This document shows positions 13,497 through 25,000 of a stretch of DNA of 64,000 bases, one piece after another (within the stretch, counting starts at the first letter, position 1; each line of letters begins with the position of its first letter). The notes under the pieces were generated by a model, which was not told where the DNA came from, did not search any database, and saw only the letters and a program-made list of their open reading frames with translations. The position numbers were made by a program, and so were the translations under genes. The stretch is from Yamagishiella unicocca (taxonomy: Eukaryota; Chlorophyta; Chlorophyceae; Chlamydomonadales; Volvocaceae), in the NCBI GenBank assembly GCA_003116995.1, contig BDSL01000056.1:496001-560000 (forward strand), in the 5' to 3' direction.

Positions 13497-15600
13497 CTGC
13501 ACGGCCAGGTGAGAACCACTTTGTATCGTATACAAATGTTAATTCGGACCCTAACCGTCTCTCGTTCGCGCACCTCTCCTTTTCCTTTCTTTTTCTCCGT
13601 ATGCGCGCCATCCTTGGGTGTCTTAGGCATACAGTAAACAAGTATAAGTTGTACTTGTAAAATGCAAAAGAAGGAGACCAATTGCCTTCAAGGGCAATGG
13701 CTGGCAAGGTTGGGCTTAGTACCGGTCAAGCCGAAGCCCTTACTCATTCACAAATTAGGTATCCCTAGTAGGTAATGTCCAGAAACAATGAATTGCGTGC
13801 TCCGCGACCATGGTTTCGGTGCTGACGCAGGCTACGGTATTTGACGCCTTACCGCTGCGTACAGATGCAATGCCGCCATGATGTAAGGGTTAGATATATG
13901 AGTTGTGCTCATGCACTATGGCCGCCTTTCAGGAAGGTTCAAAGATAAAAAAATACGCACACCCACGCGGGGCGACGCGGGGTTCGCACACAGGTTGCCG
14001 CAGCGGCTGCCATGGGCGCTGACCCTCAACGGTATGTTAGAAGCCGCTATCAACCGAGGATGTTGATTTCCCATGGGTTCGATATCGTAAGCGGCAAGTG
14101 CGCCGACGATGGAAAGGAAAGGGACGGTGCGTCCGCCTGTGAAGGCCAGCTTTGGTAGGACTGAAGGGGGTAGCATGAGTTGGGCAACTTTATAATTCCT
14201 CAAATACCTGTAGCCTGCACACATGGTTATAGGCACAAACGCCGCGAGGAAAACAGCAGCGGCGCTGCAGGGTTTCACCCTTCCTGAGTGGTCCAGGGTC
14301 TTGCAATGGTGCGTGATTGGGTAGGTAGGGGCATGCATATGAGTGCAGGAACTCACCGTATTGCCCCCTTCCCCGCTACGCTTACAGCCCAGTCGAGTCC
14401 AGGGTATGTTACATGATGCCCCGCGTATGGCCCCGTAACCTTACCTAGATTCCTGTGCTGGCCGCTGGCCACGTAAGCCTCGCAAAGGGACCGCGCCTGT
14501 CCGCCCATGCTACGTCGCTACCCAAAACGCGAGAAGAATAGATGGTAACCAACGAGCTTAACATGCACATCAAATGTTTTGCAGATAACACGTGTTTTAA
14601 TATTTATGGTTTGTTTAGGTGGACGTCGTCGATAATGCAGAACAAGCTTTTCCGTACCGTTGCGATCCAATACTAGGCTTTGAAATACCATTTGTGAAAG
14701 AAGTTCCATCGTCCTAACAATACCATTCCTTGCTAGTTTACCCTTAGAAATACGTTGCCATGCGGAGAGAATACAGCTGTTAATTTATATTTCGAGATAA
14801 GCGCGGCCTGCACGTTGCTGACGGCCATGGCAGAGAATGTGCCTGCTGTCCCCTTGAGCATTAAGGTACCAGTTCCTGGGAGCTCAGCGCTGTCTGGTCT
14901 CGTCCTTCCGGCCCGAGCTCTGCCCATCATCCAGCGAAGGCCGAACGTTGGCGACTCCGTCATCTTGGACGACAGCAAGCCCGCGCTGAGCGACCTTGGA
15001 GCTAGCGTTTATTCAACGCGCGTAGTATTGCTTCCTCCAGGCGCCCGCTTCTAGCTGTTCATTGGTCCGACGGTTCCGGAGCTAAGTCAGCCTCAATAAA
15101 TCGGCTGCCGTGGTGCAAGTCCACGGCAGGTTAACGTACAATCCGCCTTGTGTGATAACGAGGTTAGCGACTGCCTAATAAGATGCAGCGTGCCGGAGCA
15201 CAGTGTGGGTGTTGAATAGCAGCGCCCCAGCACGGGTGCCCTACGCAAACTGAACGTTGGGGAGGTCGTGAATGCATGGAGGTTGTACGCGATTGCAGCA
15301 AAAGCTCCAAATGGAGGTAACGGCAGTTTGCACGGTGCCCCATCGTGGCGTACTGTCAGGCCAAATAGCATTTCCATGTAAGATGATTTACCAAGTAGCC
15401 ATTTCTCTATTTCACCAGCTTATCAGGCTTGGAAGACGCAGGCACCCACAATCCAGAATACCTCTGTAATAGGCGTCATTGTGAACGTGGTGTTTTGGTC
15501 AGTTTCGACCATCGTTTGCGTCCCAACTGACAACAGCTCTGTTCCTCTACACTGCAGCTTGAAGCACCCAGTCCTCTAATTACGTAAACGCCGCGCCCCT
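13497..15600. other. Region without a resolved gene; possible membrane-protein exon on minus strand
   Basis: A reverse-strand frame ending at 13916 reads, after an AG acceptor near 14272, a hydrophobic Ala/Phe/Val stretch, then YRYLRNYKVAQL and a second hydrophobic stretch up to about 14100. It looks like a real exon of a small membrane protein, but no start, partner exon or family was recognised. Other frames at 14733-15377 occur on both strands and are not decisive. Confidence 0.3.
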
Positions 15601-15619
15601 ACCACCAATGCTGCCATAG

Positions 15620-15958
15620 CACATGTGGCAGACAGCAGCAACGACTCCCACCCAGACGTACCCAGTCGGTCCCGTCGCCGTGCCTCGTGCAGTCGTCGCT
15701 ACTCCCGCCACCGCAGTCCCAGCCGCTGCTCCGTCCATCAAGCCAGCGCTGGCAAACTAAAGTATACGCCCCCTTCACAGTCGCTTCGGGCCTCTTCGGG
15801 CGCTGCCGCAGATGTAGCGCAGTTGACCGGTATACGTGCCTCCCTTATTGGCAGCTTACTTTGCACAGCTTGGCAGGCCACAGAGCGATGCCCATATCGG
15901 AATTGCCCGTTTGCTCATGGTCAAGGCGTCGCAAGGCGCACGCCCCTTAGTAGTAGTA
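15620..15958 (+). pseudogene. CCCH zinc-finger exon, apparently interrupted by LINE debris
   Basis: The frame contains a Ser/Arg-rich segment, then about 15855-15930 a CCCH-like finger: LCTAWQATERC followed by CPFAHG. The spacing is C-x8-C-x4-C-x3-H, one residue shorter than the common C-x8-C-x5-C-x3-H. Proteins with this finger bind RNA. The first possible initiator in the frame is GTG, so an upstream exon is likely. Right after the finger the sequence passes at about 15950 into transposon-derived DNA, and no downstream exon was found. It may be a broken gene copy or an unrecognised terminal exon. Confidence 0.4.
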
Positions 15959-16575
15959 ACTTGTTACAGTGGGCTCCGGGAAGTGGTCTCCTGGATCGTG
16001 CCATTCGCCGGGGGTTGGTGGAGTTTTGGGCCCTTCTGAGGGGCTTTGCTGCGTTGGGGTTTCCCCAGAAAGGCTGGGATGCAGTGGGGCCTCGGCATCC
16101 TTTCTTGCGGGTTGTCGCCAGTCGCCTTGTGTGCGGGGGACCGGCTGAGGTACTGGTGGATTCGTGATCGATCCGGGTTGTCTTGGGGAGCGGGGTTTCC
16201 CGTGCTTCTTACTTTCCGGTTCTATATGCGCGTTGAGCCCCGCTAGGGGTCCGTGCTTGTTGGGATGAGAGGCGGCTGGTCCCGATGCTTGCATCGTTGC
16301 GGCGCTTCACTGGTTCGTCGGTTGCTGGGCTGTTAGGTTGGTTGGTGGTCGGTTCCTGATAGGGGAGCCTCTAGTGCAAATTCCCCCTGGGGTACTGGCT
16401 GCTGCTCTGTGAGCCTACGGCCTGTCGATTTGGTGTTCTGGTGGTTTACCTTTGTTCCGGTGCACGTCGATCCTTGTCTCCTCCGTCTTTCTCAGTGTCA
16501 GGCGATGTGCCCGATGTTTCTACCTCTTGGTCTGGAACCCACTGTAACCGTTACAACAACGATAACCATGCCAGG
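15953..16575 (+). mobile_element. LINE 3'-end fragment
   Basis: From about 16015 the sequence resembles the 3' part of the LINE at 51.8-52.2 kb (TTGGGCCC...TCTG, then GGTTT and GT/GG-rich unique sequence). It ends near 16510-16560 with GATGTGCCCGATG...TGGTCTGGAACCCACTGTAACCGTTAC. The same 3' block recurs at 27.6, 43.1 and 44.8 kb. The first bases (15953-15980) look like the reverse complement of the tail, so two fragments may abut head to head. No coding capacity remains. Confidence 0.6.
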
Positions 16576-17423
16576 CAGGCACGCAGGGGGAACTCCGGGA
16601 ACACGCCCTCGCGTCGCCAGCCAGCATCATTACGCCTCACACACGGCTGTAGCTCGTGGGGATGGCTGGTGGGATTCGTCTGTCAAGCCCGAGCGCCGGC
16701 ACGGGCGTTTCACCTACACTGGTTCCGGAGCCAGGGCATTTGCGTTTCCGCTGTTGCCATGACTACATCACCTCTGTTGCTGATAGAATTCACTGCGTCA
16801 TGAATTCGGTCTCTACACATTTCGACAGCGATGGAAAAAACGCATGAGTCCCGCGATTCAGGTCGGGCGCAGGGCCCTTCTGACCAAATCCGTTGGTGCC
16901 GCAGAGTACTTAGCCGAACCATGCCTCATTCCTCGGCGTGGTTCCTCTGCTTGATTGCGTCAGTTGGTTGATCAGTTATTACAATGTAACACATAGTACA
17001 ATGTACACTGTAACCGTTACAACACCTCGCTTGAAGAACGCCCGCGGCTCCTTGCTGCGTGAAGTCATAAGGTCGACGCAACCGCAGTCAGCGCCGCCTT
17101 AACGTTAGGAAACTGAGACCCTACCGCTTGGTAACCTGCAGTGCCTGCTGGTTGCGCCAGTCCTCGGGGCTGTGGTGCCGCGCGCCCGCGCCACCCAGCA
17201 ACAGGTCGCGAGCAGAACCACCAGAGGCCTGGTCAGCACCGCAGGCAGGGCAACGAGGCGGGAGCCCGGTACTTGTACCGGCACAAACGGTGGCTGCTGC
17301 AAGCATGTGGATCGGGCATGTCCGCCTCCTTCTGCCAGCGGATGCGGGACATGGCCACCAGGTTGAGTACACCGGTGGCGGTGTCACCCGGAAGCCTGGG
17401 GCAAGGTATGTATGTAGGTGCAC

Positions 17424-17545
17424 GACGTTAACTTGGAACAAAACTAAACGCATGCTCGTGTTGGTTGAGGCCACCCAGTTGCTCGACGTTAACTTGAAAC
17501 AAAACTAAACGCATGCTCGTGTTGGTTGAGGCCACCCAGTTGCTG
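17424..17545. repeat. 61-bp tandem duplication
   Basis: A unit beginning GACGTTAACTTG and ending CCACCCAGTTGCT occurs at 17424-17484 and again at 17485-17545, differing at one or two positions. Confidence 0.85.
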
Positions 17546-17575
17546 TACGTGCACAGGACCACCTACCACCTCCAA

Positions 17576-17745
17576 ACTACCACTTGCTAACTACCATCTA
17601 ACGACCGCCTGCTAACGACCGCCTGCTAACGACTACCTGCTAACGACTACCTGCTAGCTACCATCCTGCCACCTTGCTAACTGCCACCTTACTAACTTGA
17701 GAGAGACCGCGACACCTTACTAACTGCCACCTTGCTAACTGCCGA
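17576..17745. repeat. Short-period tandem repeats (CTAACGACxxCCTG / CTAACTGCCACCTT)
   Basis: About ten degenerate units of 14-18 bases share CTAAC(G/T) followed by a CC-rich half. They end about 40 bases before the tRNA gene. Confidence 0.75.
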
Positions 17746-17785
17746 TTCACCGTTTTGTATAAATCCAGACCACATACTTTGGCAT

Positions 17786-17894
17786 GACGAGGTGGCCGAG
17801 CGGTCTAAGGCGCTAGTTTCAGGACTACCTGATCGATGTCAGGGTGGAAACTTACTAGTCCGTAAGGGCGCGGGTTCAAATCCCGTCCTCGTCA
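17786..17894 (+). tRNA. tRNA-Leu (CAG) with a 29-nt intron
   Basis: The acceptor stem pairs GACGAGG (17786-17792) with CCTCGTC (17887-17893); the discriminator is A, as in leucine tRNAs. The D-arm region is TGGCCGAGCGGTCTAAGGC. The anticodon stem pairs CTAGT (17813-17817) with ACTAG (17854-17858). The anticodon CAG is at 17820-17822. A long variable arm and a GGTTCAAAT T-loop follow, giving a class II tRNA. The intron 17824-17852 begins one base after the anticodon, the standard nuclear position. Its CCTG at 17828-17831 can pair with CAGG at 17820-17823, the usual anticodon-intron helix recognised by the splicing endonuclease. A T5 run at 17899-17903 fits a Pol III terminator. Confidence 0.93.
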
Positions 17895-17898
17895 TATG

Positions 17899-17903
17899 TT
17901 TTT
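17899..17903 (+). terminator. RNA polymerase III T-run terminator of tRNA-Leu
   Basis: Five T residues lie five bases downstream of the mature tRNA 3' end, the usual Pol III stop. Confidence 0.75.
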
Positions 17904-19009
17904 ATCTATGACGGGAATCGGGCTGTGCCACCCGGGAATTATTTTTTTTCCTACTGAAGGGCTTTGGGTTTACGTGCAGGGATATGCCAGGTGCAACATC
18001 GCGGTAGTTGAGATACGTCAGCGATAGCTATGAAGCTAAACGCGTTTCAGCCAGCAAAGACATCAATTATGCTATGATCAGACGTTACAGTGATCCCAAG
18101 CCCGGGTAAACCCAGGCCAAGAAAAGGATCCCTCAAGCCAGGTCCGCTTACTCATTACCATCTACCCGCACAGTCAGACACAGTAACAGATATTGCTACC
18201 ATCCGCAACGCACATGCGTCGACTCCCTCGCAGATGGCAAGCCGACCATGGCAACTGTGAGTAAGTACGAAGAACCATACATATGTACGTGTTCAATGTG
18301 CGGTGGGCAATCACTAAAAGCGACGGACATGATGATACATAAATAAATGGCCGACATCGTGATCGGCAAGCCATGGCACATATTTCTATCCATCGCGGCA
18401 CGGAAGGGCTGGACCAGTCGTCTTCTTGAAGGAAACGGGCATCTGGCCCGTCGCGACACACACCCCGCCAGCACTTGCTATTAACAGCAGCATCTAAAAC
18501 AGAGATCCGATGAGGCTAACATTGCCTCGTGGCCGTCGCACACGATGAATATCCTACAAGTTAGATGGGTATATTTGCATGGCCGTGCGACCGGTTGACA
18601 TGCAGTCATCATATGCGGAAGCGCCTTCCGCTGAAATGAGCGAGCGAGAGACCACGGACGCTTGATTGCTTGTCTGGATGCATAGCCGTGGATGGCGGTA
18701 GCGGCACCAGCAATACGCCAAGCTGCGTGCGCGCATACGAATCCACAACGCACCGAACTCGAACAAAGGGTCCGCGAGCCACGACGACTTGCACTGCGTG
18801 CTAGAGCTAACGCGGTCCGCAAAAAGTAAATCTACCAATCCGAGACAGTGTACGCTACGCCCTGCCAGACGGCTTCACATGCGTGAAGCGATGAAGGAAT
18901 TTTCGTTCCTCATCCCGCCCAGGACAGGGTTCAAAACACAATTCGCGAATGCAATGAAGTGGAAATACCGGTAATAATAAACAGCATCTGCAGGTCAGGG
19001 AGCATTTTG
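17904..19009. other. Intergenic, no supported gene
   Basis: This lies between the tRNA and the 3' end of the receptor kinase (reverse strand) and should contain its 3' UTR. A reverse-strand TGTAA (TTACA on +) occurs near 18075, rather far for a poly(A) signal. Short frames lack domains. Confidence 0.4.
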
Positions 19010-22000
19010 CTATAGGCTTTCTTCGGCGCTAGCAGAACTAGAGAGCACAATTTCTTGCTGCTGCATCATGAGCAGCTCTCTCACCACCTCTGCCGCAGCG
19101 GGCCGCCGTCGCGGGTCACTTTCCCAGCAGTCTCCGATCAGTCTCAACAGCTTACTCGGGCAGCGGTTTTCGGGCAGGTTAGTCAGCAATGCAGGTCGCA
19201 TTTTGTTCACCACCACATTAAACGCGACCTGCACCAAGTTTGCGCCCCGCCAAGGTACCTGTCCCGACAGCATCTCGGCGATGACGACTCCCAGGGAATA
19301 AACATCAGCCTTGTGGGTGATCTCGCGAATGCTCGTGTCGAAGCACTCTGCGGGAAGCGTTGTGAGGTTTATTAGTAACCGGAACGCACGTAACCGCAAC
19401 TAGAACGCTGGCACGTACGCAAGCAAGCAATAATCCCAGTCCCTCTCGGGCCCGGGCGCTTACGCACGATTAAGGTTACGGTGCACGCACCTGGAGCCAT
19501 GTAGCAGGGCTATAGCAAGCAGCAGTCGAGAGACACCGGCAGGCGGATGGAACGAAGGCCAGCGATCCACCGCCGAAGGACGCCCGAATTGATGGTCGAT
19601 TGGGGAAGGCAAAACAGAGCCGAAAAGGGATAGGGACGGCGGAAGTATGAGTGGTACGGCCAGCGCCCGCCAGGTAGGGGACATAGTTGGGAAGGAGGTA
19701 CAGACCGGCGTGAGTAACTCCCCCCCGGCCCCCCCATCCATTTCCATTGCCTTTCTAGCGCAGAAGTCCTCATCGACGAGCAGCAACTCTCACTCTTGCA
19801 CCCCATCTGCTTGCTGCGCCGAGCCGTCAGCCGTGCGCGCAGTTACAGACATCAACCCTAACCCCTTGCAGACAAAGCCGCTATGTTGTGCACTCTATGG
19901 CAGACTTCGATACTATGCGAGCCTTACATTCTGGATGGCCCCCGGCAGGTGCAATCAAAGAGGCGCAACCGATGACGTATACGCGTATCCAGTCAGCAAA
20001 GTGAGCGGCACGGCAGGCGCAGAGTAAAGGGGAAAGCAGGTGCCGTCTCCATGCGAGCAATCTGCCCATAGATAGCTAGGGATATGGCTCACGCACCGTT
20101 CCGGCGTCAGGGTTTCGGGTTATCAGTGCTGTGTCGAGAAGCCGCGACAGGCCGAAGTCCTGCATGAGGTTGATTGGGCCAGCAGACAAGGAGTGAGTTG
20201 CGCGCCGTGGACCGAAGTCAGTCCGTGCTGTCGCTGATGAAACCTTGCCTGCATCCCGCACACACAGCCATGGCATACCGGTAGTCCGGTACGCAGCCTA
20301 GTAAGCAAGCACGCATGGCCCACAAAATGCTCGCACACAGCAGCCAGTTCGTATCAATGTATCGTATCCTGCGCCGAGCGATCGACCAGGTAACTTGGTT
20401 GAGCCGCGTGTTCCCTCATTTGTCCATTGTTCATTGTACGGCACGCATTCAGTACGTTGCAGTATGACAGCGCCGCACTGCACTCCCGAGCGGTAGTTGG
20501 CTTTCGGAAAAGGCTAATCGATTGAAATGCTGAGCGAGATGTGGCACTGTACACGTTTTCACTAGAGAAGGACTAATGCGCTGCTAATGTGTTTCTTTCC
20601 ACCAATTGAATCCAATATTTATTCCCGTAGTATGTGGTAGTCATTTCGCACTTACGGCTTACCGTCAATTTGGCGATCGGGCGTGCGTCGTCCGGGTGGT
20701 TGATCAGCACATTGGCGGGTTTCAGATCCCGGTGCAGGATTGTGGGGTGCAAGAACTCCAGCCCTCGAGCAATGTCGATGGCGATGTGAAGCACCTGATG
20801 TCATGCGTGATGGCACAGAAGGTGACAGTTGAATAAATCCACGAGAAGGGGTTGTCCTTATGTCCCGAGCACCCTTACTTGCGTCTCGCGGCTCCTTCAG
20901 CCAGCTCACCGTTCGTAGCGGCAATAGCTTGCCTGGGGTGCTGTGTAAGAGGTGCGCCAGGCTCGTCTCCATCAGCTCCATCACCAGGCATGGCCGTGCC
21001 GGGTCGAGGCACGCCGCGATCAGGTGCACCACGTTGGGGTGTTGACAGCGGCCCAGCACCTCCACCTCTTGCTTCAGGCTGTCCATAAGGTGATCACTGC
21101 CGTTCCAAGCCAGCCCGGCTTCGCAAATGAGCTTGACGGCAACCTTCTCGCCTTTGTAGGTGCCAAGGACCACGCGCCCAAAGGAGCCCTTTCCCAGCGT
21201 CACCGCCTCAAGCTTGACCTCGTCGCCGCACTCCACACCGAGGCCGCCGAGGTCAGCGCGCTGGGGCGTCAGAGATGATACCACTGGTAGCGATCCAGCC
21301 GCCACAGCCAGCGCCAGGGCCTTGCATGTGCCCTCTGCCGCGGCATGGCTTTCGGCATCTGCAGAGCAATGGTAATGAGCCAAGGGCAGCAGTAGCCATA
21401 ATCTTGGCCCGCCGATGACTAATTGCCCGTGACGCCCAACCGTACGTACGTAAGTGGCAGCAGTAGTGTAACAGTCAGTCAAAGCAAGGAGACAAATACC
21501 GTGCCAGGGGGTGCTGCCTGCATGCACACATGCGTACATGCACCGCTGCTGTGCTGGCCCCAAATACAAGTTCCTCTTGCCGCTGCTGCTCACTTCCGCT
21601 CCCAGCGTCCACGTGTTTGTTGTAAGCGGGGCGATTTGGCGGCAGCGTGGTATCCTCGCCAGGCTCCGGCTGGCAGGATTTGCCCGGGGCTGTCGCCACC
21701 GCAGGGCTGCTGCCAGTCAAAGGGACCCTGCGTTGAAGCATGCATGCATGGGTAAGTCGAAGGGGTCACTCGTTTGGAAATGATTGTAGGCGCCGCAGAT
21801 TCGTCCGCTGTTCCGCGAAATAGAGGAATGTAGAAGGATGAAAACAGAACCGGGCGAGCGGTTGGGACGACTATTGGGCAGCGGCACAGCAGTGAAGAGC
21901 GGCGGCGTGTGCGCTTGCTTGACATGTTTCAGCGACAGCTAGCAGTGACGCCATCTTGTTTCGGCGGTCAGACAGAAAATGACGGATGGCGTACGCATTT

Positions 22001-25000
22001 GCGCGTCCGTCCATGCAAAGCGCAAACAAACGCCAAGCCAGCAGCATCCAGCAGCACTCGATCCCAGGCCCCCAACGGTGCACGATAGAGCTCAGCACGC
22101 ACCACGGAAGGAAATGTGTAGTAACGTCAATTGCAACAAGGCCAGCGATCGAGGGACTTACGGCGGGAAGGTGTTCGAGCAATCCTGCTGCGAGCGGTAA
22201 GCGCCGCCGACTTGGAGATCAGTGCTGGACCTTTTGCGGCCAATGTTGCGACGCCACCGGTGAAACACCCATACCCCAACTCCTGCCAGCAGTATCAGCG
22301 CGCCTCCTGCAGCATGTGTACATTGGATGCACGATTGCACGTGTTAGTTTCTAAGCGATCCGCACCCGGGCGCACGCTCTAGCTCCAATACGTCCGGGCA
22401 ATCCGGCCGGGCCGCCAACCCATGCGCATGGCCTCCCAATAGCACGGTCAGGTCGATCGGGTCGTCTTTACTTGCGGGGGGAGACAGATGCCTTTCCATC
22501 CATAGGCGTAGGCCCACCTGGTACCTACCTCCAAAAGTGCAGACCAGGACAGTCAGCAGCACCTTTTCCGATGGCGATTTACCACCGCCGTCGTCTGGCT
22601 GCAGCGAAGCCACTGCACGACTCGACAGCCCCTCCGCTGGCAGGGATGGGGATGGAAGCCTACCCATTGCCTTCAGCATACAGCCGGCGGGCCCGTACAA
22701 CGTGATGCAGTCCTCGGGGAGGATCGTCCCGCACGTAAAGGCCAAGTTCAACGCATGAATGACGTAGTTGTTAGGGGTGCGTCGGTCTTCGGCATCTACG
22801 TCAATCCCGTCGAACGCCATGTCGTAGAAAATACCCCGGTCCGCCCAGCAGCGTGCCGTTGGTGGGGCAGTGGCGTCGTCCACACAGCCGGTCTGCGCCA
22901 CGCCACGCTTCAGGCTGTTGGTGCCGGGGACGCTGGCCGCGCGCTTGAGACCCGCATGGTTCTGAGCCTGTTGGCGGGTGCGTGCATATGCGTTGTCGGT
23001 GCGAGGACGGTTACGTGTTCATCAGGGGGCGATGGGACGCGCAGTAGCGCAGCGAGTGTAGCGGGGGCGTTGGCCAGGTATTTGTAGTCTGCGACACGCA
23101 AGCGCGCTACTACTACGCTACACACATAGAACCTGGATCCAAAGACAGTACGAGTTTGCCGTATTGATTGTTTCATTGCTGATGATGAGAAAGTGCCCGC
23201 ACGCCCCAGCAGAGGGCTTATGGATCACACAAGGCTGTAAAATACGACCACACCAGCGCAAGCTATATAGGTATGCCACGGTCGAATGCCCCATGATAAA
23301 TACGCAGAGGAACATGTACAATACATCAAGCGCGACAAATGTACGAGCATGTGTCACCTTTACCTTTGCACGTACCGCTCGCTCATGCCTTAACTGGCTG
23401 CGGTGAACAACAATACACCTATGACCGACCGATACACCATCCGGTAAAGTTTATCGCCTCGGGTTTAAGACCAGGCAGCTAGCTGACTTAACAAAGACAT
23501 CATACATGTATGGATGGTTAGGGACAACATCGGTTGGCCGAGCAATCCGCACTTACGCCCACTTCCTGGGGGTAGCAGAAGCCTGCACGTCGGGACCAGG
23601 AATCAGTAGGAGTGGACGTAGCCCATGTTTAGCAGATGCATTAACGTGCAGCGCCGCTCAGGTTGCTAGATAGATGGAGTGGTGAGCGCACCCCTGCGTG
23701 TTGCTGCTGCCACTCGCTGCCCAAGCAAGCAAGCCACTTTGGCGCCCATACATGCACGCCAAGCTTTCTGTCGAACTAACTATGCCCTTGCAGACCATTT
23801 GATGAACCCTGCCAAATATTTAGTAGCCTCACGTCTGATCAGTATGCCGCCCTGCACGACGACCTTCGTGTTCTGGCCAGGGGGCGACGGCAGAAGCAGG
23901 TCCAGGCCTGGGACGACCCCAATTAGGTTTGACCGGGCGTTTGCAAGGGCTATGTCCACGAAGGAGAGGACGGCCCCATTCACGAGCTGCACCTGTTAAC
24001 ACCGAAGGCAGGACGGATAGAGTCACGCAGGCAGGCGACGTGCGCATGAGAGGCGTTGCTCTGGTTACATAAGCCAACAGGGTGGCGTAGTTGCATGCGA
24101 TGGCTGTTGGTTCTACGAGGCCACACGAAACCGTGGACAATATGAGGAATGCACAAGGGCGCTCCCAGCCAGCCATCCGCATAGAGGGGGTTGGTCACAC
24201 ACCCACTCGAAACTTCCCGTCCACATAGGCTCTCATCCACATCCTACATCGCTCCCATCCACATCCCCAACAGCTTTAGATGTTCCCATCTCCATCCTGG
24301 CACTACCGCATCCCCATTCTTTAGCCACGTTCCTCCTGTTTAAGGTTCGCATCCTAAGGTCCGTATCCGCACCCAGCTATCGATGGGGGGAATACCAGTG
24401 GTAGTATGGGGCTTCGGGTTGTCTACGCTAATAACGTGTCGTTGTCGTGTTTCTTTTACTGCTGTACGGTATGCGACATCGATGCGCCACATTGGTTTTG
24501 CTGCTGCACAACTGAGGAAGGCTTGTCAACAAGAGTAACAAAGCTATATCTGCCAAATAATAAGTTATGGGCCGTCACTTGCGGGCAGCGGTAGGGCGCT
24601 GCAGCTTGTCAAAGCGCCTCCTGTAACGAAGGTGCTCCTTACTTAGGACCACACTTAGGGTGTGGGCAGCGGAGGTCGGATCTAGCTCGATAGTCAACAA
24701 GGGATGGCCGAATGAGTACTCATTCGGCCATCCCTTGTTGACTATCGAGCTAGATCCGACTTCCGCTGCCCACACCCTAAGTGTGGTCCTAAGTAAGGAG
24801 CACCTTCGTTACACCTCCAGCCAACTAGTATAACACTTCCACCTTTTAGTTAAAAGGCTTGCCGCTGTCGTGAGCCCCATGAGCCTGTACGCCACTTGGC
24901 ATGGCCCAGTACCCACAATCTTCCCATTCTGGTTGCTGTCACATCCCCAACCCGATCCCCATCCCCATCCCCAACCCGATTTGTATGCCAACCCCGACAG

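Larger units (their letters stand above)
16576..17785. other. Repeat-rich intergenic DNA before the tRNA
   Basis: No supported gene. Near 16980-17030 are further GTAAC/GTTAC-rich sequences related to the LINE tails. From 17424 a 61-bp unit is duplicated, followed by short tandem repeats up to about 17745. Frames at 17105-17508 exist on both strands without domains. Confidence 0.5.

Noticed and set aside
13497..13535. Start of the LENG8-like protein at 13535
   Set aside because: That frame opens with TTG, and an AG acceptor at 13497-13499 with a pyrimidine-containing tract lies just downstream, so the exon most likely begins there.
17424..17745. CRISPR-like or attachment-site repeats near a tRNA
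   Set aside because: They are head-to-tail tandem duplications without spacers, in nuclear DNA; no integrase or direct repeat of the tRNA 3' end was seen.
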